Part shown: piece after piece, positions 35,313-45,064 of the stretch | How positions within the stretch are numbered: position 1 is the stretch's first letter | How the letters are laid out: each line of letters begins with the position of its first letter | Origin: Natranaeroarchaeum sulfidigenes | Lineage (GTDB): Archaea; Halobacteriota; Halobacteria; Halobacteriales; Natronoarchaeaceae | Direction: 5' to 3' | Length of the DNA stretch: 64,000 bases | Assembly (NCBI RefSeq): GCF_017094485.1 | Contig: NZ_CP064786.1 | Span: forward strand, 2,918,788 to 2,982,787 | Made by a program: the position numbers and the translations under genes | The notes under the pieces: generated by a model | The model's database searches: none | What the model was told of the DNA's origin: nothing | The model's input: only the letters and a program-made list of their open reading frames with translations

Positions 35313-35828
35313 ATGGTGGACAATATCGAGGCGGGCCGTCGACGGTTCCTTCAGGGTGCGGGTATCGGTGGCACAGCACTGCTTGCAGGCTGCACTGAAC
35401 AGTTAGGGCTGGATGACGATGACGAAGCGGTCAGCGAGGGTGGTGTCGGTATCGTCGCCAGCATCGATGAACAGGAACTTCAGGAGATTCAAGCCAGTAT
35501 TCAAGAGGAGGTTCAACAAGAGGTCGAGCAGGAAGTCGAAGACGGTGAACTCGACGAAGAAGACGCACAGCAGGAGATTCAGGTCCGGTTCCAGGAGCGT
35601 GAAGACGAGATAATCGAGTTTATCGAAGGGGAGATCGACGCAATGCGAACCGAGATCGAGGGTGAGTTCTCGATCGAAATCGGCGAGGAGTTCCCCTTCA
35701 CCGGAGCGGTTCGTGCCGACGGCGACGCCGAGGAGCTGATCGCAGCACTGGAACTGGATACCGTCCAGCAACTCGTCTCGGCGGCCGATCTGGAGGCTCC
35801 CGAGGAACCAGCGCCCGAAGGGGAGTGA
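35313..35828 (+). CDS. Tat-exported lipoprotein, acidic and helical
   Basis: 171 residues. A twin-arginine signal RRRFLQGAG (residues 9-17) is followed by a lipobox ALLAGC with the lipid-modified Cys near residue 29, so it is a Tat substrate anchored outside the cell. The rest is acidic and Gln-rich with a helical, heptad-like run (EEVQQEVEQEVED, then REDEIIEFIEGEIDAM). No known binding domain. The Tat machinery is encoded at 22.3-26 kb. Confidence 0.75.
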   Translation: MVDNIEAGRRRFLQGAGIGGTALLAGCTEQLGLDDDDEAVSEGGVGIVASIDEQELQEIQASIQEEVQQEVEQEVEDGELDEEDAQQEIQVRFQEREDEIIEFIEGEIDAMRTEIEGEFSIEIGEEFPFTGAVRADGDAEELIAALELDTVQQLVSAADLEAPEEPAPEGE

Positions 35829-35949
35829 ATTTCGGGCGAGACGTGGGCGTGAGGGAGAGAAGACCCAATATATAAACACACTTCATTGATAAGGTCTAAC
35901 ACGGACCGGGGCGCCACTGTCTGCGGATCCCTGCCTCTGTTGCAAAGCA

Positions 35950-35957
35950 TTTATATA
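35950..35957 (+). promoter_or_regulatory. TATA box of the thermosome gene
   Basis: TTTATATA lies 27-34 nt before the ATG at 35984. This supports that start over the ATG at 35960, which would lie before the transcript begins. Confidence 0.6.
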
Positions 35958-35983
35958 GAATGGCAATCAACTCTTTGTTGATT

Positions 35984-37666
35984 ATGGCACAGCAGATGGG
36001 CAACCAGCCGATGATTGTACTTTCCGAGGACAGCCAGCGCACCTCCGGAAAGGACGCACAGTCGATGAACATCACAGCCGGCAAGGCCGTCGCCGAATCC
36101 GTCCGGACGACGCTCGGCCCGAAAGGAATGGACAAGATGCTCGTCGACTCCACGGGGAACGTCGTCGTGACGAACGACGGCGTAACCATCCTCAAGGAGA
36201 TGGACATCGAGCATCCGGCGGCGAACATGATCGTCGAGGTCGCCGAGACCCAGGAGGACGAGGTCGGTGACGGCACCACCTCCGCGGTCGTCGTCTCCGG
36301 CGAACTGCTCAAGGAGGCCGAGGATCTCCTCGATCAGGACATCCACGCGACCACGCTCGCACAGGGATACCGTCAGGCCGCAGAGAAGGCAAAAGAGATC
36401 GTCAAGGACATCGCGATCGACGTCAGCGCCGACGACACTGAGACGCTCGAATCTATCGCCGCGACGGCGATGACCGGTAAGGGCGCGGAGAACGCAAAAG
36501 ACCACCTCGCCAAGCTCGTTGTGCAAGCTGTTAGCGCCGTCGCAGACGGCGACGAGGTCGACACGGACAACATCAAGGTCGAGAAAGTCGTCGGCAGCGC
36601 CGTCGACGAGTCCGAACTCATCGAGGGCGTCCTCATCGACAAGGACCGTGTCCACGAGAACATGCCGTACTTCGTCGAGGACGCCAACGTCGCCGTCATC
36701 GACGACGCGCTGGAGGTCAAAGAGACCGAGATCGACGCTGAGGTCAACGTCACCGATCCCGACCAGCTTCAGGAGTTCCTCGATCAGGAGGAAGCCCAGC
36801 TCCGCGAGATGGTCGACGATCTCGTCGAGGCTGGCACGGACGTCGCGTTCGTCGAGGACGGCATCGACGACATGGCCCAGCACTACCTCGCCCAGGAGGG
36901 TATTCTGGCCGTACGCCGCGTCAAATCCTCCGACGCCGAGAAGCTCGCCCGCTCGACGGGAGCCCGCGTCATCTCGAACGTCTCCGACATCGAGGCCGAC
37001 GATCTCGGCTTCGCTGGCAGCGTCTCCCAGCAGGAGGTCGCCGGCAGCCAGCAGATCCTCGTCGAGGACGTCGAGGACGCAAAGTCCGTCACGCTGCTGC
37101 TGCGCGGGGGCACCGAACACGTCGTCGACGAGGTCGAGCGCGCCATCGAGGACAGCCTCGGCGTCGTGAGCGTCACGCTGGAGGACGGCAAGGTCCTGCC
37201 CGGCGGCGGCGCTCCCGAGACCGAGCTCGCCCTCGAACTGCGCCAGTTCGCCGACTCCGTCGGCGGCCGCGAGCAGCTCGCCGTCGAAGCGTTCGCCGAT
37301 GCGCTGGAAGTCGGCCCGCGCACCCTCGCCGAGAACGCCGGTCTCGACCCCATCGACTCGCTCGTCAATCTCCGTAGCGAGCACGACAGCGGTAACAGCA
37401 CGGCCGGGCTGGACGCCTACACCGGTGACGTCATCGACATGGAAGCCGAAGGCGTCGTCGAACCGCTGCGCGTCAAGACCCAGGCCATCGAGTCCGCCAC
37501 CGAGGCGGCCGTGATGATCCTCCGTATCGACGACGTGATCGCCGCAGGCGACCTCAAGGGCGGCGGCACGGACGATGACGACGACGAGCCAGCAGGCGGC
37601 CCCGGCGGCGCACCCGGCGGCATGGGTGGCATGGGCGGCATGGGTGGCATGGGCGGCGCAATGTGA
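35984..37666 (+). CDS. ths: Thermosome subunit (group II chaperonin)
   Basis: 560 residues. Thermosome rings fold proteins in the cytosol. The N-terminal nucleotide-binding region is seen as [15 protein letters not shown] and [15 protein letters not shown] (near residue 86); the other half of the ATP site lies in [13 protein letters not shown] near 405. The protein ends in a Gly-Met tail of the form GGMGGMGG, which points into the cavity. The TATA box supports MAQQMGN as the start. A 12-bp inverted repeat spans the stop codon. Confidence 0.95.
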   Translation: MAQQMGNQPMIVLSEDSQRTSGKDAQSMNITAGKAVAESVRTTLGPKGMDKMLVDSTGNVVVTNDGVTILKEMDIEHPAANMIVEVAETQEDEVGDGTTSAVVVSGELLKEAEDLLDQDIHATTLAQGYRQAAEKAKEIVKDIAIDVSADDTETLESIAATAMTGKGAENAKDHLAKLVVQAVSAVADGDEVDTDNIKVEKVVGSAVDESELIEGVLIDKDRVHENMPYFVEDANVAVIDDALEVKETEIDAEVNVTDPDQLQEFLDQEEAQLREMVDDLVEAGTDVAFVEDGIDDMAQHYLAQEGILAVRRVKSSDAEKLARSTGARVISNVSDIEADDLGFAGSVSQQEVAGSQQILVEDVEDAKSVTLLLRGGTEHVVDEVERAIEDSLGVVSVTLEDGKVLPGGGAPETELALELRQFADSVGGREQLAVEAFADALEVGPRTLAENAGLDPIDSLVNLRSEHDSGNSTAGLDAYTGDVIDMEAEGVVEPLRVKTQAIESATEAAVMILRIDDVIAAGDLKGGGTDDDDDEPAGGPGGAPGGMGGMGGMGGMGGAM

Positions 37667-37691
37667 AATCAGGCGGTATCTGATTTCACAT
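37661..37691 (+). terminator. Perfect inverted repeat spanning the thermosome stop codon
   Basis: ATGTGAAATCAG (37661-37672) pairs perfectly with CTGATTTCACAT (37680-37691) around a 7-nt loop. The stop TGA (37664-37666) lies within the left arm. It could end transcription or protect the mRNA 3' end. Confidence 0.5.
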
Positions 37692-37855
37692 TGGCCGCTG
37701 AGCTTCGCTCGACGAAGGCGGTGTAAAATAGGGCCCAGCCCTTACCTCCGCCGACTCGTCTTTCAGAACACGACCACGCTTTCTTTCGGACACGCCACTC
37801 GCTAGCGGAGCGACCACTGATAGATGCCGGAAGGCCGAACTATTGCAACGATCAG

Positions 37856-39214
37856 CTACGAGCGCTCCTCGACCACGAGCACTCGAAGATCATTGACGTT
37901 CGTCCCGCTCGCACCCGTGCGAATCAGCGCGCCAGCTTCGTCGAGCAGCGGGGAGGCGTCGTTCCTGTCGAGTGCTGCCAAGCCCTTCCCTGGATCGACT
38001 GTCTCCGCGTCGACGATCGCCCCCGCGGCGTCGGTTGTCCCATCGATTCCGTCGGTATCGACACTTGCGACGACGATGCCCGACTCATCGAGTTCGCAGG
38101 CGGCACTCAGCGCGAACTCCTGGTTGGGGCCGCCCGCGCCGTGATCGTCGCCCAGCGTGACGGTCGTCTCGCCGCCCGAAAGGAACACAGCAGGCGGCGA
38201 GATTGGATTTCCGGTCGCCCGACACTCCTCGGCGATTGCGACGTGCGTCTTGGCGGCTTCGCTTGCTTCCCCACGGACACGTGCGGAGAGAATCACCCCG
38301 TTGTAGCCTCGCTCCTCGGCAACGTCGCGGGCCGCGTCCAGCGCATCGGTTCCGCTTGCGAGAACGTGCGTGTCGACGCGCTCAAACGCCGGATCGTCGC
38401 TCCGGGGCGTCTCCGCGAACTCGCCGTCCCTGCCGCGTTGCAAATGGCTCCGGACCGCCGCCGGGACGTCGACATCGTATCGATCGAGCACGGCGAGCGC
38501 ATCGCCGTAGCTCGTCGGGTCGGGCGCGAGCGGCCCACTGGCGATAACCGAGAGGTCGTCGCCGATCACGTCACTGATGACGAGACCGACGACGGTAGCG
38601 GGAGCAACACGGCGGGCGAGCCGACCGCCCTTGATCGCCGAACAGTGCTTCCTGACGGCGTTGATCTCGTCGATCGTCGCGCCGCTCGCCAGTAACACAT
38701 CGGTCGTCTCCTGCAGGTCCGAGAGCATCAGGTCGCCAGCAGGCGCGGGAAGCAGGGCGCTGCCGCCACCAGTGAACCCGGCGAGCACGAGATCGTTCTC
38801 TTCGGCGTGCGCGGCAGTATCGAGGAGACGTCGCGTACTCTCGACGCCGCGCTCGCTGGGGACCGGATGGTCGCCGGGGAGTACGTCGACGTGCTCGGTC
38901 GGAGTGGGATCGTCGGTGACGACCACGCCACCGGAGATCCGCTCGCCAAGGACGTCTTCGAGCGCGCTCGCGAGGTGGGCGGCCGCGTTGCCGCCGCCGA
39001 GTACGTAGACGTCGTCGTACGCGTCCAGATCGTACCGCTGGCCGGGCGAACGCCCAGTCGGCAGAACGACCAGCTGTCCCCCCTCAAGGGAGACGGTCCG
39101 ATCGACCGCCGTCCGAGGGGTCGCCGCCTCGATACCTGCGGTAAGACACGAGAGCGCGAGTTCGTGTGCAGGCGTCCGGGCGAGTCTGTCCTCGTCGGCG
39201 AACGTGAACGACAT
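37856..39214 (-). CDS. Glycerate 2-kinase (MOFRL family)
   Basis: 452 residues. It phosphorylates glycerate at C2 in sugar or glycerol breakdown. The N-terminal half (DUF4147 type) has VYVLGGGNAAAHLASAL near residue 67 and GDHPVPSERG near 110; the Lys-containing GFTGGGSALLPAP lies near 150. The MOFRL domain has FLSGGETTVTLGDDHGAGG near 350 and VDTDGIDGTTDAAGA near 390. I prefer the ATG at 39214 (MSFTFADED) over a longer frame running toward the divergent gene. Confidence 0.9.
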   Translation of the reverse strand: MSFTFADEDRLARTPAHELALSCLTAGIEAATPRTAVDRTVSLEGGQLVVLPTGRSPGQRYDLDAYDDVYVLGGGNAAAHLASALEDVLGERISGGVVVTDDPTPTEHVDVLPGDHPVPSERGVESTRRLLDTAAHAEENDLVLAGFTGGGSALLPAPAGDLMLSDLQETTDVLLASGATIDEINAVRKHCSAIKGGRLARRVAPATVVGLVISDVIGDDLSVIASGPLAPDPTSYGDALAVLDRYDVDVPAAVRSHLQRGRDGEFAETPRSDDPAFERVDTHVLASGTDALDAARDVAEERGYNGVILSARVRGEASEAAKTHVAIAEECRATGNPISPPAVFLSGGETTVTLGDDHGAGGPNQEFALSAACELDESGIVVASVDTDGIDGTTDAAGAIVDAETVDPGKGLAALDRNDASPLLDEAGALIRTGASGTNVNDLRVLVVEERS

Positions 39215-39294
39215 ATCCGAGTCGACGAGCGCGACCGATATAGATCCCCGCGACTGCAACAGCAACTAAGTCCCGTCATCCGAAACCTCTCGTC

Positions 39295-40275
39295 ATGGAG
39301 ACGTTACTGCTGAACCGCGAGGACGTGGAGACCAGTGCCGAACTGGCTGCAGTCATCACCGCCGTCGAAGAGGCGTTTGCGGCCTACGCTCGTGGCGACG
39401 TCCAGATGCCCGCCAAATCCTACATCGACCTCCCACAGTACAACGGTGACTTCCGCTCGATGCCCGCCTACATGGACGCTGGAGAGTGGGACGCCGCCGC
39501 GATCAAGTGGGTCAACGTCCATCCCGACAACCCCGACGACCACGGCCTTCCAACAGTACTCGGGACCATCGTGTACTCGGACCCCGAGAGCGCGTATCCG
39601 CTCTCGATCATGGACGGCACCGTCATCACCGAAAAGCGCACCGGTGCAGCGGCCGCGGTCGCAACCGATTATCTCGCAATCGAGGACGCGACGAGTCTCG
39701 GCCTCGTGGGTGCAGGCGTCCAGTCGTACACCCAGCTAGAGGCCATCGCACAGGTTCGCCCGATCGAGGAGGTCGTCGTCAGCGACGTCGACGACGAACG
39801 CGTCGAGGCGCTCGTCGAGACCTTCGAGGGCCGATTCGACATCCGCGGCGGGTCGATCAGCGAGGCCGGTCACTGTGACGTGCTCTCGACGGTGACGCCG
39901 GTCGAAGAGCCAGTAGTCGGCCCAGACGACCTCGGCGAGCACACCCACGTCAACGCCATCGGGGCGGATGCGGCGGGCAAGCACGAGATCGACGATGAGG
40001 TGTTACTGGCCTCGAAACTCGTCATCGACGACTACGAGCAGTGTACCCACTCTGGCGAGATCAACGTGCCCTGGAGCGCTGGCGTGCTCGGGGACGATGA
40101 CATCCACGCCGAACTTGGCAACATCGTAATCGGGGACCACGAGGGGCGCAACGCAGGGGACGGCGTGACGGTCTTTGACTCGACCGGGCTGGCGATCCAG
40201 GACGTTGCGGCGGCTCACGTCACCTACGAGAACGCACGTGAGAGCGGCGATGGCTACGGGTTCGAGCTGGTCTGA
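39295..40275 (+). CDS. Ornithine cyclodeaminase / alanine dehydrogenase family protein
   Basis: 326 residues of the OCD/mu-crystallin family. The conserved Lys lies in MPAKSYIDL near residue 38, and the NAD site is GLVGAGVQSYTQLEAI near 132. Members either deaminate ornithine to proline or act as archaeal alanine dehydrogenases. The sequence does not settle which; it is not in the arginine cluster, so catabolism of ornithine is not supported by context. It is divergent from the glycerate kinase gene. Confidence 0.88.
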   Translation: METLLLNREDVETSAELAAVITAVEEAFAAYARGDVQMPAKSYIDLPQYNGDFRSMPAYMDAGEWDAAAIKWVNVHPDNPDDHGLPTVLGTIVYSDPESAYPLSIMDGTVITEKRTGAAAAVATDYLAIEDATSLGLVGAGVQSYTQLEAIAQVRPIEEVVVSDVDDERVEALVETFEGRFDIRGGSISEAGHCDVLSTVTPVEEPVVGPDDLGEHTHVNAIGADAAGKHEIDDEVLLASKLVIDDYEQCTHSGEINVPWSAGVLGDDDIHAELGNIVIGDHEGRNAGDGVTVFDSTGLAIQDVAAAHVTYENARESGDGYGFELV

Positions 40276-40497
40276 TCACTCGCCCCGAATCCGGGAGAAC
40301 AGATCGAGTAGTTTGGTGAACAACCAGACGATGATGATGAAAGGCAACAGTGGCACTAGTAGTACGAGCATGCCGAGCAACAACCCCCAGCCGATCACGT
40401 CCATGTCGGGGTCGCGTTTGCCCTTCACGCCGGGCGTGACGGTTCGGATCGCTTTTTCGGGGACTGACAGTTCGTCCTCTGGGTCGTCGGTACTCAT
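40276..40497 (-). CDS. Small single-helix membrane protein
   Basis: 73 residues. An acidic N-terminus (MSTDDPEDELSVPEKAIRTV) is followed by TPGVKGKRDPDMDVIGW, a long hydrophobic helix (about 38-62), and a short basic C-terminus (KLLDLFSRIRGE). It resembles haloarchaeal DUF7535-type proteins (from memory). It converges on the ornithine cyclodeaminase gene with no gap. Function unknown. Confidence 0.6.
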   Translation of the reverse strand: MSTDDPEDELSVPEKAIRTVTPGVKGKRDPDMDVIGWGLLLGMLVLLVPLLPFIIIVWLFTKLLDLFSRIRGE

Positions 40498-40555
40498 AGG
40501 ATAGTATCCGTTCGAGCGCTGATAAACGGGACGGGCGGATCGGATCCGTGTCGCG

Positions 40556-43411
40556 CTATTCGAGATGGATCGCCGGTCGGAAGGGCACCGCAGCCGAGGC
40601 CTTGTCGTCGGGGTCCTCGATATCGTCGCCGTTCTCGGCGTAGACCGTCACGTCGGCGTCGAACTCATCGGCGAGGAACGGGGCGGCTTCCCCATAGACC
40701 GCCAGTTCGTCGATCTCACGGAGGGCGGCCAGCGTCTCCTCGTCGCGCTCGCGGACGAACTCGACCAGATCGCCGACGAGGTCGTTGACGTCGTTGCCCT
40801 TCTCACGGAGTTCGGGCTCTTGCATAACCTCGCCCATCACCGCTCCGACATCCGGACCGGTCTCGATGACCTGTTCAAGGACGTCGCGTTTCCAGTCGGC
40901 GGGGGCGTAGACGCGGATCCGATCGGGATCGGTGCCGGTGACGTCGACGATGTCGGCGACGTCGTCGTACAGCGTCTCGATCAGTCGCTCCTCCGCGAGG
41001 GTGCGCTCGTTCCGGTAGTCCTCGTCGACCTGCGGCCACGGGGCCTCCTCGGCAGGCGTCCCGGTGAGCTGTTCGTGGAGTTCGTTCGCCAGGAAGGGCG
41101 TGAACGGTGCGAGCAGTCGCAGCCGCGTTTCGAGGACGTGCTGGAGCGTCCACTGTGCCCCCGGTCGGTCGAGGTCAGTCCGGCGGCGGTACCACTTGAG
41201 ATGTTCCTCGAAGCCGTAGAACGCGGTCTGGCTCGCCGTTCTGGTCTCGAAACGTTCCATCGCGTCGGTCGTCGTTTCGACCGTCTCCTGGAGCCGGGCC
41301 AGTAGCCAGCGGTCAATGTGTTCGAGGTCTGGCTCATCCGCAGGGGCGTCGGCATCGATCAGCTCCTGAGCGCGCTGCCAGAACCGATCGAGCTGGTCGC
41401 GCGTGCTCTCGACCTGTTCGGCACGCCAGTCGTAGTCCTGCCACGGCTCGGCGGAGTTGAGCAGGAAAAAGCGCACGGTATCCGCGCCGTATTTTTCGAT
41501 TGCGTTCGAGGGCAGAACGACGTGGCCGCTCGAGGAGGACATCTTTTTGCCCTCAAGCAGGCCCATCCCCATCGAGGTAATCCCCTGAGGCCACTCCGGC
41601 TCGTCGAATAGCTCGGCGTGGTGGAACAGATAGAAGCTCAGGTGGTTCGAGATCAGATCGTTGCCCGAGCAGCGGTAATCGACTGGATACCAGTAGTCCC
41701 ACTCCTCGCGCAGGTCGAGCGCGGTGTCGTTGGGGCTGTCAACCGCGTCGGCACCGTAAAACAGCGTATCGAAGAACTCCCGGTCCATCTCCTCCGGCGG
41801 GACGTCGTCGAGCCGGTGAGCGATAGTGTAGTAGGCCATGTAGATCGTCGAGTCCGAGAGCGGCTCGATAACGAAGTCGTCGTCCCACGGGAGTTTCGTC
41901 CCCAGCCCGTAGTTTCTGATGCAGGGCCACTCGTTCAGCCAGTCGACCGTGTGGTCGTACTGCTCGCGAGTGTTCTCGGGGATGGCGTCCAGCCCGGCAA
42001 TCGCCTCGTGGGCTTTGGCCTTCCAGTCGGCATCGTTGTACCGCAGGAACCAGGTGTCCTGATACGCGACGACGACTTTCCCGCCAGCACGGGAGACGAC
42101 CGGCTCGGGGAAGTCATAGAGCTGTCCGAACGCGCCACGCTCGCGGAACGCCGCCGCCAGCTCCTCGCGGACGTCCTCGATGACACGGCCCGCAAACTCG
42201 CCGTACTCCTCGTGGAGCTCACCGGTGTGGAACTCCCTGTTGTACAGCTCTTTGGTGACCTCGGACAGTCCGGGATCGTCACTGGACTCGATCCCCGCCG
42301 ATTCGACGGCGTCCTTTGCCGGGATCTCACCGTACCCCTCCACATCGAGGATTGGGACCGGTTCGATCCCCCGGACCGCGTCGGGATCGATCCCGTACTC
42401 GCCGAGCTCGTCGGCCCGCGCTTTGACTTCCTGCAGCGCAACGTAGTCGTCCGGGCTGTGGGCCGGAACGGACATCACGACGCCGCTCGCGCTGTCGGGA
42501 TCGACGAAGTCGGCTGGCAGAATGAGCAGATCATCGCCAGTCACGGGGTTCTCGACGGTGCGGCCCACCAGCTCATCACCCGTGAACTCCTCGTGAACTT
42601 CGACCTCGCGGTCCTGCAGGGCGAGCTTCTCTGTCGCCTCGACGGAGACGATCCACTCCTCGCCGTCGACGGTCGCAGTGGCGTACGTTTCGGCGGGGTT
42701 GACGAAGGCGTTGGTGACGCCCCGAACGGTCTCGGGCCGGAGCGTCGCCATCGGAATCGTCGTTCCGTCGTCGGTCGCGGTGAAGTTCACCAGTGTATAC
42801 TCCTGATACTCGACGTCCTCGCCTTCGAGCAGGTCGTGAGTCGTCACCGGGTTCTCCTGTTCGGTGCAGTACTTGACCGGGTGCAAACCCTTCTCCAGCA
42901 GCCCGCGCTCCTTTAGCGTCTCGTACTGCCAGGTGATGAACTTCGAGTAGCGCTCATCGTTGGTGGTAAACTCCCGTCGCCAGTCGATCGAGAGCCCGAG
43001 CTCCTTCATGTTCGACTTGTAGAAGTTGTCGATGAAGTACCGGGCAAAGCCCATCGGCGTCTCCAGGTTCTGCAGTTCGTCTTCAGGGACGTTGTACGTG
43101 TTCGTCAGGACGTCAAGCTGGTCGGCCTCGCCCTTTTTCAGGCGTTCGACAGCGCCGACGATCGGCGTGCCGGTGACGTGCCACGCGATCGGGAAGAGCA
43201 CGTTGTCGCCCTGCTGTCTCCGATAGCGCGCGTAGACGTCAGGGACGGTGTAGGTTCGGACGTGGCCGACGTGCATCCCGCCGCTCGGATAGGGATAGGG
43301 GACGGTGATGAACGTCGCTTCCTCGTCGGCCGCGGGATCGGACTCGTACTGGCCCTGCTCGGCCCAGCGCTCCCGCCATCGCGCTTCGACTGTCTGCGGG
43401 TCGTAGGTCAT
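40556..43411 (-). CDS. leuS: Leucyl-tRNA synthetase
   Basis: 951 residues, class I, archaeal/eukaryote-like type. The HIGH motif appears as HVGHVRTYT near residue 42 and the KMSKS motif as KKMSSSSGHV near 620. The large CP1 editing domain (about 220-430) contains TLRPETVRGVTNAFVN. It charges tRNA-Leu with leucine. The start is set at MTYDPQTVEARW, where family similarity begins; a longer frame exists upstream. The C-terminus is acidic as usual for halophiles. Confidence 0.95.
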   Translation of the reverse strand: MTYDPQTVEARWRERWAEQGQYESDPAADEEATFITVPYPYPSGGMHVGHVRTYTVPDVYARYRRQQGDNVLFPIAWHVTGTPIVGAVERLKKGEADQLDVLTNTYNVPEDELQNLETPMGFARYFIDNFYKSNMKELGLSIDWRREFTTNDERYSKFITWQYETLKERGLLEKGLHPVKYCTEQENPVTTHDLLEGEDVEYQEYTLVNFTATDDGTTIPMATLRPETVRGVTNAFVNPAETYATATVDGEEWIVSVEATEKLALQDREVEVHEEFTGDELVGRTVENPVTGDDLLILPADFVDPDSASGVVMSVPAHSPDDYVALQEVKARADELGEYGIDPDAVRGIEPVPILDVEGYGEIPAKDAVESAGIESSDDPGLSEVTKELYNREFHTGELHEEYGEFAGRVIEDVREELAAAFRERGAFGQLYDFPEPVVSRAGGKVVVAYQDTWFLRYNDADWKAKAHEAIAGLDAIPENTREQYDHTVDWLNEWPCIRNYGLGTKLPWDDDFVIEPLSDSTIYMAYYTIAHRLDDVPPEEMDREFFDTLFYGADAVDSPNDTALDLREEWDYWYPVDYRCSGNDLISNHLSFYLFHHAELFDEPEWPQGITSMGMGLLEGKKMSSSSGHVVLPSNAIEKYGADTVRFFLLNSAEPWQDYDWRAEQVESTRDQLDRFWQRAQELIDADAPADEPDLEHIDRWLLARLQETVETTTDAMERFETRTASQTAFYGFEEHLKWYRRRTDLDRPGAQWTLQHVLETRLRLLAPFTPFLANELHEQLTGTPAEEAPWPQVDEDYRNERTLAEERLIETLYDDVADIVDVTGTDPDRIRVYAPADWKRDVLEQVIETGPDVGAVMGEVMQEPELREKGNDVNDLVGDLVEFVRERDEETLAALREIDELAVYGEAAPFLADEFDADVTVYAENGDDIEDPDDKASAAVPFRPAIHLE

Positions 43412-43727
43412 ACAGTACCGTTTTGCCGGACCCCGTAAAAACACTACCAACTCGTTCCCAGCCCCGCCGGGGAACGCCCGGACTCCTCAGGGCACGCAAC
43501 CAACATCAGCCGGAGAAATATACGTTCCGCAGTTGCGCGGCGTACTGTCGGCCCCACTGTTTGGGCTCGACGCAGAAGGACAATACAGCATCGACGTTGT
43601 AGCACCTACACAGTGAAAGACTGCTGGCCGACCCCGAACATCCGATCAGCAGGCCAGAGCCGGGATACACGCGATCACCGTGTCTGCATCGCCGTATTCA
43701 GCGCCGAAAACGAGCGAGTGGATGAGA
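43412..43727. other. Intergenic region with a possible gene remnant
   Basis: About 315 bases between leuS and the AT-rich lipoprotein gene. On the minus strand a 63-codon open stretch without an ATG ends at 43506, and its last part reads plausibly as protein (EPKQWGRQYAAQLRNVYFSG). I do not recognise it. It may be the tail of a decayed gene or a chance frame. Confidence 0.25.
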
Positions 43728-44780
43728 TCAAGTGAGTGGGTAATCCGGGTCGTAGATTAACCCTTCGCGGACCTCCTCGTCGATTTCGACGGGTGTCAGC
43801 TCGCCCTGTTCCACGTCCAGCGCCATGTAGTGGTCCTCCCCGACCTCGTTGAGATAGAACCCCGTCGCCTCCATCATCGCCTCGACAGTCTCGTTGTGTC
43901 CGTTTTCGCGGTAGAAGTCTTCTTGTTCCGCTATCAGTTCTAATGCATCTCGGGTGAACCCGACTTCATCGATCCCTGCTGGGAGATACGTATCGTTTAG
44001 TTCGCTAAAATTTTCCCATGCTTCGTCGCTTATTTCTGACTCAGGTTCTAGTACTCTCCAGTCTAGTGCGGAGATATTGTTGCTGGTGCTGGGGTTGTAC
44101 ATTCCTTTCAGGTTTCTTCTACCGCTAACCATGTTTTCCGTACTGTCTTTATCAACTTCTCCATGAATTAAGTAGTAGTCACTTTCATCTTCAGCGTCGC
44201 TTGGAGGACTTAAGAATACCTCTTTTACCCATTCTGGTTGTTCTTCTGTTCCTGTGTTTAAGAATGCTTCTCCGAGTGTTGCGTTCCCTACTGCATCTCT
44301 TTCTAGGATGAATACTTCTTCTGGATCTATTTCGTATTGGTTGTGTATTCCGTGCCTTGCTGCATCGATAAAGTTCATTCCGTCCTCGACTGCGTCTTGG
44401 TCTCGTGGGAATTGTATGGTTTGTGCGTAACGAGGTACTGCTTCTCGTACTATTTCGTAGGTAGTTTCATTTCCATCCAGTCCGGAATTTATGCTACTCT
44501 TATTTGTTCTGCCGTCTACTCTTTCGGCTAGGCTTGTGTTTTCTCCCGGTATTTCGGTTTCTTTGTAGTGTTCTAGGAATTCTTCGGCGGCGTCCCAATC
44601 ATCGTCTGCATCCTCGTTTTCGGCTTCCTGCGACTGGTCGGTCGTGTTGCCGCCATCGTCGCTCGGAATTGTTTCGTTCGAACTGTCGGGATCGTCGTCA
44701 GCGCTCGTACACCCGGCTAGCCCGACCGTTGCGATTGTGCCGGTCGAGTAGAGGAATCGGCGGCGGTCGAATTCGGACAC
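43728..44780 (-). CDS. Tat-exported lipoprotein, AT-rich, of foreign appearance
   Basis: 350 residues with a GTG start. A Tat signal DRRRFLYSTG (residues 5-14) is followed by a lipobox GLAGC at about residue 24, then an acidic Ser/Asp/Glu-rich linker. The rest is a soluble extracytoplasmic domain with no recognised family. The stretch from about 44030 to 44580 is clearly lower in GC than all neighbours and uses T-ending and A-rich codons, while both gene ends look host-like. This suggests transfer or a mosaic gene. A TATA-like TTTATAAAA lies 40-50 nt upstream. Confidence 0.65.
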   Translation of the reverse strand: MSEFDRRRFLYSTGTIATVGLAGCTSADDDPDSSNETIPSDDGGNTTDQSQEAENEDADDDWDAAEEFLEHYKETEIPGENTSLAERVDGRTNKSSINSGLDGNETTYEIVREAVPRYAQTIQFPRDQDAVEDGMNFIDAARHGIHNQYEIDPEEVFILERDAVGNATLGEAFLNTGTEEQPEWVKEVFLSPPSDAEDESDYYLIHGEVDKDSTENMVSGRRNLKGMYNPSTSNNISALDWRVLEPESEISDEAWENFSELNDTYLPAGIDEVGFTRDALELIAEQEDFYRENGHNETVEAMMEATGFYLNEVGEDHYMALDVEQGELTPVEIDEEVREGLIYDPDYPLT

Positions 44781-44923
44781 GTGATGCTCACCAGTAAGTA
44801 CAATACAGTTGAAATTTCAGTTTTATAAACGTTCGGGTGGCGGTGCTCAGTTGGTCGTGGAACGACCATACCGGCCGAAACATGGCGATTAGGAGGGTCG
44901 CTCTCCAGGGCTGTGGGAAAGAC

Positions 44924-45064
44924 ATGTTTACGAGTGACACACGGACCGTCGACAACCTGGAGACGGCGGTCGAGGGGTTTGCGGACCCGCTGGCCGCGCT
45001 CGCGGACGCCGACGGGCACCGCGGGGAGTTCGCCGCCGAAACATCTCTGTCCCATTATCGGTCA
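44924..45064 (+). pseudogene. Truncated paralog of the gene at 63837
   Basis: The first 47 codons from ATG 44924 begin MFTSDTRTVDNLETAVEGF and continue ADPLAALADADGHRGEFAAE. The intact gene at 63837 begins MFDSDTRTVGELESEVGSF and continues, after an 18-residue segment missing here, with VDALVALADAYGSRGEF. The fragment then runs into sequence without likeness before thrC. It is best explained as a decayed partial copy. Confidence 0.5.

Noticed and set aside
37586-37663. GGCATGGGT-type short direct repeats
   Set aside because: They encode the usual Gly-Met tail of thermosome subunits.
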